A stretch of 64,000 nucleotides of DNA from positions 2,976,001 through 3,040,000 of the forward strand of contig JBAJFG010000002.1 of assembly GCA_037903475.1 (NCBI GenBank), given 5' to 3'. Shown piece after piece: positions 56,274-64,000 of this stretch (the first letter of the stretch is position 1; each line of letters opens with the position of its first letter). Below the pieces are notes generated by a model. The model saw nothing but the letters and a program-made list of their open reading frames with translations, ran no database searches and was not told where the DNA came from. The translations under genes and the position numbers were made by a program. The DNA is from Ancylostoma caninum (Eukaryota; Nematoda; Chromadorea; Rhabditida; Ancylostomatidae).

Positions 56274-57029
56274 GTTTTGAAATCGGTGTTCCGAGAAGCA
56301 CAAATCAGTGCACACCCCGTAACGGTAGGCTTTCAAAGAAGTAGCGCATTTGAGTGATAGCGAGTGATTAAGGCCCAATTCCGTAGCCATGCATTTTCGC
56401 TGAGATTTTGCATACAGAATTATTTGGTCAGCTGATCATGAATTCTGCACACATTTTTCACGGCAACGGGAGTATGGTTTGTTAATGCAGAAACTGCGCA
56501 CATATACCGTACAGCAAAGCTCATAACTTTCTCCGCAATGGCACTGAGCGCGACGCGAAAACATATTTAGGATCAACATAGTCGACTTCACATAAAGAGG
56601 CATATATCATTCTGAACTGCCACAGATATCTGGTATCCTTCCCTCGTAAGCTATCTGTACACTTTTTCGGCTCCCACCACAAGCCCTGTAGAGTTGTCAG
56701 ATCAATTCACATGTTTTCTTTTTGGATAGGCATAAAAACCACTGAAGTACAATAATGTTCTTTCTAAGGAAACATGTACGTGGGACGATTGTATACGGGG
56801 GAAGCGGGACCAGCGTGGAAGTTGTTGGTTGAGGTAGAAAGGCGAAAAACGCGGTCTCTTGGAAGAAATTTTTTTTCACCCCATGAATGCAACGCAAGAA
56901 GATAATCACACGCTAAATCAGCGCGGAATCCACGCGAATTCCATTTAGCGCACTTTTGAGGCGCTTGTGGAGATATCAGCATGTGAGTATCGATAGCGCC
57001 TAAACTGGGGAAAACAGAAAAAAGGAAAA
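56274..57029. other. Unassigned; one more foldback-family fragment
   Basis: Near 56395-56450 GCTGAGATTTTGCATACAGA and following bases resemble the foldback repeat family. Otherwise nothing was recognised. Confidence 0.4.
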
Positions 57030-57031
57030 TA

Positions 57032-57187
57032 TAGGAAGCTCCAAACGTACGCAGACAAGGGTCGGGAACACGGCGCGGCTCTCATGGGCAGAGACGCAGG
57101 CGCTCAGCATGCAGAGAGCTCGTGTCTCTGCACATGAGAGCCGCGCCGCGGTCCTGACCCTTGTCTGCTTACATTTGGAACTCCCTG
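57032..57187. mobile_element. 156-bp hairpin MITE with TA flanks
   Basis: TA at 57030-57031 and 57188-57189. The arms (about 65 bp each) fold on each other through GCAGACAAGGGTC and GCGCGGCTCTCATG. The right end reads CAGGGAGTTCCAAATG inward and the left end has T for the first C. TA target and CAGGGAG ends suggest a Tc1/mariner-type MITE. It is different from the LINE-B MITE. Confidence 0.75.
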
Positions 57188-57189
57188 TA

Positions 57190-57884
57190 TATTGATGGCG
57201 TTTAACACATTCACGACAATGCGAGTTTTGCGTTTGTGAACCATTACGAATTTGTGCCTCATCTTCATAGACGTGGTTGTAGCAAGGGTATATTTGGCGC
57301 GCTGAAAAAAAGACATGTCAAGTCCATTTCGCACACTGAGGTTTTCTCACAACATTACAGTACCCTGAATGCAGGAGCTATATTCGCAGTACACCTACAA
57401 TAACCGCAAAAATGACTTGGTGTATGAAGGGGGGGGGGGATGTCATCTTCGTATTCAGCATTTCCATTAAGCCTACTGTTCTGTGTTACACTATTTTCAA
57501 AAATCCATCTACCTTACCTACAGTATCTCTGCAGTACTGTGCTGCGGTAAGAAAACGATTCCATTTTTGTGGTCAGCCCTAGTACTCAGACATGGAGTAA
57601 AGCGTTCGATGGGAATTTCCCATGACCGGGTCGTATGGCAGGGGGCTGGGAAGGGGGGGGGGGTCGTATTGAAGAGGTGGGGTGGGTGAGGTACGTGAAG
57701 GGGAGATGGCTTGACCAATAAATTATTTGTTAAAACATTATTGATTGACAGTCCATGCGAAAAATGCCGTGCTGGCTCGCCAATGCCTTCGATTCCCGCT
57801 GCCTTCAAATGATTTTTGCACGGGTCGGATCCACTTCGGAAATGAATATGAAGTAAAGAGGGTGAAAGTATTTGGAAATGAAGT
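57190..57884. other. Unassigned sequence before BEL-2
   Basis: Contains a distant foldback relative near 57357-57480 (TTCGTATTCAGCATTTCC) and G-runs at 57430 and 57651. No gene was seen. Confidence 0.4.
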
Positions 57885-58278
57885 TGTCATAAACACAGTT
57901 CATGATGACTAAAAGTTGCCGTTTGCTTTGCAATGTTACGCATTCCACGGCTCACGAGGATCCACATAAAAGGTGAGAGCGTAGCTCTTGGGGGCGGAGA
58001 AAGGCGGTAGTTATCTATTCCGCAATCGCCCATTACAACATTCTCAGTGACCGATGTCGAGATCCTGCTCGGCGACATGAGACACCTCACAAGTGTGGGA
58101 TAAAATGTAATGTAATGGAAACGTAATGTAAAGGAAGATAGGTAAGCGTAATAAGGCAATAACTTAAATATTGTGTTTGTCGGTTCATATGTACATAGTA
58201 GTTATTTTGTAATAAATGTGTGTCTTCTACCCTTTCAAGAACCACCAACAATCATTGGACCTTGATGCAGTCCAAACA
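57885..58278 (+). repeat. BEL-2 5' LTR (394 bp)
   Basis: Begins TGTCATAAACACAG and ends AACA before the primer-binding site. It is nearly identical to 63693-64000. AATAAA lies near 58212. Confidence 0.9.
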
Positions 58279-58291
58279 TGGTGCATCGGCC
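58279..58291 (+). promoter_or_regulatory. BEL-2 primer-binding site, tRNA-Gly(GCC)
   Basis: TGGTGCATCGGCC directly after the LTR, as in BEL-1 and BEL-3. Confidence 0.8.
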
Positions 58292-58635
58292 AAATCTGAA
58301 TGTAAAGAAAAAGTGCAAGAAAGGTAATATGCTACGCAAATCTCTTTCAAAAAAAGCGCACAACTACTCTACTTGGATCCTCACCCAGGAACGCCGATAG
58401 GGCCCATCGACGCGCCTATACCATCCGTGAGCATCCACCACTCATCAATTTTTTCCCTTTTTTCTCTTCCTTGTGTTCCTACTTTTTCTGTCTTTTCTTC
58501 TCGTATATCCGAGCTCGCAAAAAAGTGGAAAACAAATTCCATCAACATCCAGCTGGAAAATCTTTCGGAAAGGCAATAACCTCTAAACAAAAGAAGAAAC
58601 CTTTTCTAAAAAAACAGCATTGTGCAATTCCAACG

Positions 58636-58938
58636 AATACTTTGGCTTACAGGCCAAAAGACCACCATGGTGAAAAATCGATCAGGGAAGCTTCGCAAGA
58701 TCGATTTCTTCTACAGAAAAAGATCCCACTGGGGTATGAGAATCATTTCTCAAAATAAAACTCTGGAATTCCTGTTGATCAGAAAATAAAAAGCCGGCAA
58801 ATGTTAACAACAACAACATTCATGAGTAATGTATTCATTCCGCAAAACAAACAAACACAACTGGGAATATAAAATAGGTGCTCCCAGCTTCAGTACCATT
58901 TGCAGGAACACCAGTCTTCCAGCACCAATATGTCGTCT
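58636..58938 (+). repeat. Direct repeat, copy 1 of the BEL-2 gag leader
   Basis: Matches 61451-61735 over its whole length with small indels, including TATAAAAT (58868-58875) and the ATGTCGTC start. After ATGTCGTC it diverges and soon reaches a stop, so this copy does not lead into gag. Confidence 0.85.
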
Positions 58939-61450
58939 CGCTGGGAACTTGTTCAAATGCAACGAAAATTGGCGAATACTGCAACATTGTATCTCTAAAC
59001 AATCCAAAATGTCCACGAAGTCTTGATTGACTTTGTTCCTTCCATTCCTGACCTGTCCATAAATTGGTCCACATTTGTGGTTTCACCCATGAGTGTTTTA
59101 GTGTGCGTCGTCGTTTTAACCAAGCTTGGTAACTTGCAAATGAGTGCTCGATATTCACACAGCGGTATCTACACGCCGAAAGAAATCTGTTGGAGATAGC
59201 ACCTCGTCCTCGTGGATTTCTCACTCGTTTCACAGTGATTATGTAAGCGCTGCCTTCAATTAAAAGTGCTGACGGATGTTCTGCTCACCGCTGAATTGTG
59301 CCGCAAAAGGAAAGGACTCAAGGCTACTAGCCTACCTTCAAAACGTAAAAAAAACTATGAATCCAAGACTATGGACTGAGTTGCAGAACAATAACGACAA
59401 CGAATGGATTAGGAAGCGTGAGCCGCAATTCCATACCGCAGGAAGTTCAAAAATCCAGGTGAATGCGGAGCAGTGTTTTGACGCGGTAGAGTTGGATGAA
59501 CATCAGAGAGCATAATGAAAGCATTGTCGCCCCTGAAATGCATCAGAGAACCAGGCTGTCATGTCGCGCCACGTCACGGTGCGTATACTCCTGGCCTTTT
59601 GGAGTTTCCTGTATTTTTACTTAATCCACGAACAGACAACAAGCGCATTAAGTTTATTTGTGAACATAGATGACAATAGGTTATAAACATGCTTGTCATA
59701 CATAAGCATCTATGAAAACATGGATAGACATTCTGGAAGAAGTCGGCTACAAGTGCAAAACCCGAATGTCATGGCATTATTAAGTTTTCCGCCCTTGCAT
59801 TCTATAGCAACTTTGGTTGCTTGTTCGTATGTATACCATCAAGGAATTGGTGATTCCAGACAATGAGATTCACAACAGCAAGTTCACCCAACTCTCCACT
59901 GAAACTATCACGTCTTTCCTCTGGGATGGCATGGATCAAAAGATGAAAGAATCGAAAGAACTTACACGAATAACACAGACGGTGAGAAGAGAACCAAAGC
60001 GCTAAGGCTGTTGTGCATAATCAACCGCCAGATCGACTCGCCAACAACAGGAAGTGAACTGAAATAATCAATGTGCGGAAAAATATGACAAAATAGGGCA
60101 TTCTTTTGGTGTTGTGATTCTTTTCTACTATATAGCATTTACTACCAAAATTCTACGAGCTTATCTGCCGTTAACATATTCGTGACATGGCGGTTTTGGC
60201 AAGCATTGGCACGTGGGACAGGCGCGTTTTCTTAAGCATGCGTTTGTGACAACCGGTCGTGCACTCGGTACCACTTGGCAGACACCGCCTGCTCGACGGG
60301 TCGCGCATGCGATCGCGAACGTGTAGAGAGCTGAAAACGCTCTGTTGGTGCATAAATACCTCTGGAACTGTATTACATGCTCGAGCAGATGGAATATTTC
60401 AAAGCATATCTGTACCATGAGCAATTTCAGAGCATAATATTCTCGTTAGCGTACCTTTGAGTGCAGTTAGCATTCAGTACAACAGAACGAAACCATCATT
60501 CCAAATACAGCACCAATCACAGAAAAAGACTCTGGAAACCATATTTGCAGAAACAAACTTTGCAAAGAACAAAGCACACTACATATAGCACACTACACAC
60601 AGCATTAGCTCACCCTATAACTGCATCGGTGCATTCCCAGCGGAGTACCAGCAATAATAAGAAGACAACTGGTATTGAGGAAGTTCTTTGGCCAAATATA
60701 ATGCATGTACAAAGCTCAATTTTTTCACAAAAGACATCAACCTGAAATTCGGAGGTGCAATATCTATCAGGTACTAAAATCGCTCGATAGAAGTATTGCA
60801 AATAACCCACTATATTGAAACCTGCCGATGTAGTAAAACGATACACCAACAATTTTGAGGCAAAAGGAATTGAAGAGATCTTTGCAACTTTGCAACGAAT
60901 ACAAGAAAAAGTGGCAGTTCCTGTAAACAACTGTTTTGATGTTATAAACAGCAAAGAGTGAGAAAACCCACCTTTCTACTGGTCTTGGTATTAACGCTCA
61001 ACGGAGGTAGCACTTATTGAAACAAACGATAATGATAGGCATCATATTACCGTTGCTACACAATGGAACTACAATATGAAAAGAGGAGCACTGATCTGCA
61101 GTACAAACTAGTTATGTGAGAACAAAGATGACTACGGAAATGTTATACCACTTGAGGACTCCGCTGCTTAGAAGATATTTGTTCAGAAACATCAAACCAA
61201 TGGAGCAAATCTTAGAGAAATAGAGGTGTAGGCGACGAAGAAACGCGAATATTACGAACTAAACATCCATTTAGGTGTAAATGAAAACAATGTCACCAAT
61301 ATCTAGGAATAACAAGAAGCGGGGGGTGGGGTAGCAGCAGCTCCGGCGTCCAGCTGCGCCCATCTGCTGAGACGCGCCGCATGCCTGACGCGGCGCTGCT
61401 CAGGGGATGGGCGGTTCAGCGTGGGGCAAGAATTTTTGAGAAGGACTGTA
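58939..61450 (+). other. Captured or inserted segment in BEL-2, possible spliced gene
   Basis: About 2.5 kb between direct repeats has no BEL homology. A plus-strand model is possible: 59276-59458 (ATG start, donor CAG|GTGAAT), 59808-59981 (acceptor CTATAG, donor ACG|GTGAGA), then from about 60471 to the stop at 60745, all in phase 0. The products contain MNPRLWTELQNNNDNEW and MYTIKELVIPDNEIHNSKFT, with no known family. Another short frame near 60816-60960 (VVKRYTNNFEAKGIEEIFAT) also looks protein-like. A 132-codon minus-strand frame covers 59233-58835. All of this is tentative. Confidence 0.3.
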
Positions 61451-61735
61451 AATACTTTGGCTTACAGACCAAAAGACCAACTTGGTGAAAAATCGATCAG
61501 GGAAGCTTCGAATGATCGATTTCTTCTACAAAAAAAGATCCCACTGGGGAATGAGAATCGGGATTTCTCAAAGTAAAACTCTGAAACTCCAGTTGATGAG
61601 AAGATAAAAAGCTGGCAAATGGTAACAAGAACAACAATCATGAGTAATGTATTCATTCCTCATAGTTTAAAACAAACACAGTTGAGAATATAAAAGAGGT
61701 GCTCCCCAGTCTTCCCAGCTCCAATATGTCGTCGC
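61451..61735 (+). repeat. Direct repeat, copy 2 of the BEL-2 gag leader, with TATA box
   Basis: Second copy of 58636-58938. TATAAAAG at 61689-61696 is 37 nt before the gag ATG, over 3.4 kb from the LTR. Confidence 0.85.
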
Positions 61736-62854
61736 ACGCGTTCAAACTGAAAACGGCTAACCAAAGGTTGACCAGGCAACTTAATGAGTTAGCCGCTTTA
61801 GTGAAAGAATCCGAGGAATACTGTCATCCTTGGAACTTTCCAACGTCCTTAAAGGACTTGGAACTGTTTCTCGCAACGAAGCCCATCATTGTAAAAGCTT
61901 TTTGTAAGGAGTGTATGTGTGCTCTCACAAGTTTGAAAGAAACGGATGAAAATGTGGGGAGCAATATAGAAAGTAATTTCGAACAATATTGGGAAGAAAA
62001 GAAAGGTGATTATCTTTTAGAAGTGGCGAGTGAAATTGAAAATCAGCTTGAAACACGCGTGGTGGAATTGGAGTGTCAAGAGGCCTCCATCAAACAAGAA
62101 ATGATCAATGAAACTGCCCAAGGTAATATAGGAAATTCAGCAGGGACGAGTGACTTTAGTTCAACTATGGATCGAAGATTGTTCGGGAATGAGCTTAAGA
62201 TACCAGAATTCACCAGAAACGCGGCGGAATTTGATTCCTTCTGGGAGCTATTTGAGGAGTTGATTCATAAGCAACCCTACTCGAACACAGAAAAGTTATC
62301 GATCCTGCTCAGCTGCTGTAAAGGAGATGCCGCGAGAGCACTGAAAATGTTACCAGGAACTGGAGACTCGTATGAAAAAGCTGTGCAACAATTGAAAAGC
62401 CAGTACCAAGACCCGAAACGTGTAATCATGACTATGATCAGAAAATTGAAATCTTTGAGGCAAGCGAAGGACGATGCTCGTTCATTTCGCAATACACTCA
62501 ACGACGTCGAAGCAATTATCGCTACACTCCGTCGACAAGGGGAGACTGTAGATACTACCCTGGAAACCAACCCGGACGAAGTCAGGGAGGCTCTAACAGT
62601 CTCAATTTGCGCTCATGTCTATTTTGTGGAGATGCCCGGCATTGGGCGACTGACTGTCTCCAAATTAAGACATTGTCCGCACGTAAAAACGTTTAGAAGA
62701 ATTAAATCGCTGTGAGCGCTGCCTCACAAATTCGGACCATACAGTCACCAACTGTAAAACGAAATCGCTCTGTTTCTATTGTCGAAAAGACGGGAGGATC
62801 GGCGAAATGTCGGGCCACCACTCGGCCTTTTGTACATATCAGTTCGACTGGTAA
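61726..62854 (+). pseudogene. BEL-2 gag (frameshifted)
   Basis: From ATG 61726 the frame is open to 62715: an N-terminal helical part (LTRQLNELAALVKESEEY), KPIIVKAFC, then a DUF1759-like gag domain (ELKIPEFTRNAAEFDSFWEL; RSFRNTLNDVEAIIATL). Near 62600-62620 the zinc-knuckle region is in another frame (CLFCGDARHWATDC), and after a further shift near 62690 come CERCLTNSDHTVTNC and CFYCRKDGRIGEMSGHHSAF. It stops at 62854 without protease. The last knuckle is CX2C-x12-HHX3C, longer than in BEL-1 and the same as in the 46758 unit. Two small shifts make this copy inactive. Confidence 0.8.
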
Positions 62855-63692
62855 AGAAATAGCCTTTTGAGACTTTGTGGTCAGAAAAAATGTAATTCTC
62901 ACATACTTAGTAATGAGTACTGTTCTGTAATTTGATCAGAACTATGCAATTCTCATGTTTTGTTATGTGGCAGTTTTCTTTGTGAACGGTGCTGAAGTAA
63001 CCTTCAACATGCGTTTGTAAACTTCTCTTGATCATTATTTTGGAACGATTCCTCGCAATGATTGGTATTGGCGATAGAATGTTGCTGTTGCTTTGTCTTT
63101 TGGGATCTCCTTCGATCCGAATAAACTTGGGAAGTTATGTTTAACAACAGCAGAATGATATTTTATAGTCTTATATGTATTGTAAAAAAAACCTGTAAAA
63201 CTTTGGGAAACACAAAAAAGTTAAACATGAAATAAAACTGCAGCGGTTCTACACTAACATGAATGAGATAACAATTAAAAATTTCTACTACTTGTATATT
63301 TATCAAAAAAAGAGAGAAGAATTTTTTTGTGGTAATCGCTGTAAATAAACCAATAAATGAAATCTCTTCACTTCGCACAACACGCACAACAGACACTGCT
63401 CCTGCCTCAACGTCATCGACCGGCGGCTCCACAGCTCGATCCATTTTGTAGATGCATATCATGTTGTTGTATATAGTAGTTTTGTTATCTTATCTTTGTA
63501 TGTATGAGTAGTATGGTATATATTATAGATGTAGAGAATCATTAGTAGGTAGGGTTGTGTCTGTGTATAACAACTGAGAGTTTTTGAAAGCTAACGGTGA
63601 AAATGAAAATGGAATTTTAAAAAATTTTCTCCTATCCACACGAGGTGTCTTCAAAACTTCGTTGGTAGTCCCAGTTTTTTCGTTGTGGGGAG
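62855..63692 (+). other. BEL-2 3' non-coding part with short purine tract
   Basis: No coding region. GTGGGGAG at 63685-63692 directly precedes the 3' LTR and is the likely polypurine tract for plus-strand priming. Confidence 0.65.
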
Positions 63693-64000
63693 TGTCATGA
63701 ACACAGATGGTGACTAAAAGTCGCCGTTTGCTTTGTAATGTTACGCATTCCACGGCTCACGAGGATCCACATAAAAGGTGAGAGCCTAGCTCTTGGGGCG
63801 CGGAGAAAGGCTGTAGTTATCTATTCCGCGATCCTGTCGACGCGACATGAGACACCTCACAAGTGTGGGATAAAATGTAATGTAATGGAAACGTAATGTA
63901 AAGGAAGATAGATAAGCGTAATAAGACAATAACTTAAATATTGTATTTGTCGGTTCATATGTACATAGTAGTTATTTTATAATAAATGTGTGTCTTCTAC
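63693..64000 (+). repeat. BEL-2 3' LTR, cut by the window edge
   Basis: Begins TGTCATGAACACAG. 308 of about 394 bp are present, differing from the 5' LTR by scattered substitutions and a deletion of about 35 bp after CCGCGATC. Confidence 0.9.

Larger units (their letters stand above)
57885..64000 (+). mobile_element. BEL-2: gag-only BEL/Pao element with captured segment
   Basis: Two LTRs (the second cut by the window edge) enclose 5.4 kb. Inside are a tRNA-Gly primer-binding site, a first copy of the gag leader (58636-58938), about 2.5 kb of unrelated sequence, a second copy of the leader (61451-61735) leading into gag (61726-62854), and about 840 bp to a short purine tract. There is no protease, reverse transcriptase or integrase, so it would depend on a relative. 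High LTR identity suggests recent movement. Confidence 0.88.

Noticed and set aside
60161..60424. Cysteine-rich minus-strand frame resembling a small protease inhibitor
   Set aside because: Two frames are equally cysteine-rich and neither shows a complete known cysteine spacing or splice signals.

Overview
The window looks like nuclear DNA of a parasitic nematode, most likely a strongylid (hookworm-like) worm. The evidence is introns mostly of 41-58 nt with TTTCAG-type acceptors, possible trans-splice acceptors just before start codons, BEL/Pao elements of the Cer7/Tas type with an envelope-like domain, RTE-clade LINEs, a maT-type mariner and a Helitron. The species is an inference. No rRNA gene, intact tRNA gene, CRISPR array or bacterial operon was seen.

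Layout. 1-11640: a minus-strand BEL/Pao retroelement (BEL-1) with gag, pol and an envelope-like domain in one open frame, split by an apparently intact RTE LINE (LINE-A copy 1, 444-3885; 17-bp target duplication). 12421-27000: the only region that looks like host genes. A small plus-strand gene (12421-15663) converges on a minus-strand gene for a membrane or secreted protein (C-terminal exons 15934-17493, N-terminal exons 20048-26735). They meet at a palindromic poly(A) signal, and one large intron or gap holds a TTAA-flanked MITE. 26736-31160: intergenic, no gene recognised.

31165-53893: a deeply nested transposon cluster in a decayed CR1/Jockey-like LINE (LINE-C). LINE-A copy 2 sits in LINE-C (19-bp duplication), LINE-B sits in LINE-A copy 2 (12-bp duplication), and a 177-bp Tc1-like MITE sits in LINE-B (TA duplication). 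A second BEL element (BEL-3, 39133 to about 46620) carries a Helitron in its reverse transcriptase. It is followed by a gag-only zinc-knuckle unit and a 59-bp minisatellite. The LINE-C reverse transcriptase then resumes, itself split by a 2138-bp TTA-flanked insertion that holds the same minisatellite inverted, plus a foldback repeat.

53900-57884: foldback repeats, a tRNA-derived sequence, a frameshifted maT mariner (54991-56271) and a hairpin MITE (57032-57187). 57885-64000: a BEL element (BEL-2) with both LTRs and a frameshifted gag but no pol. About 2.5 kb between two 285-300 bp direct repeats is unexplained and may contain captured exons.

Most coding sequence here therefore belongs to mobile elements. 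Several insertion histories can be read to the base, because joining the flanks restores reading frames or duplicated target sites. All three BEL elements share a primer-binding site matching tRNA-Gly(GCC). LINE-A and LINE-B share a homologous 5' UTR starting at the same base.
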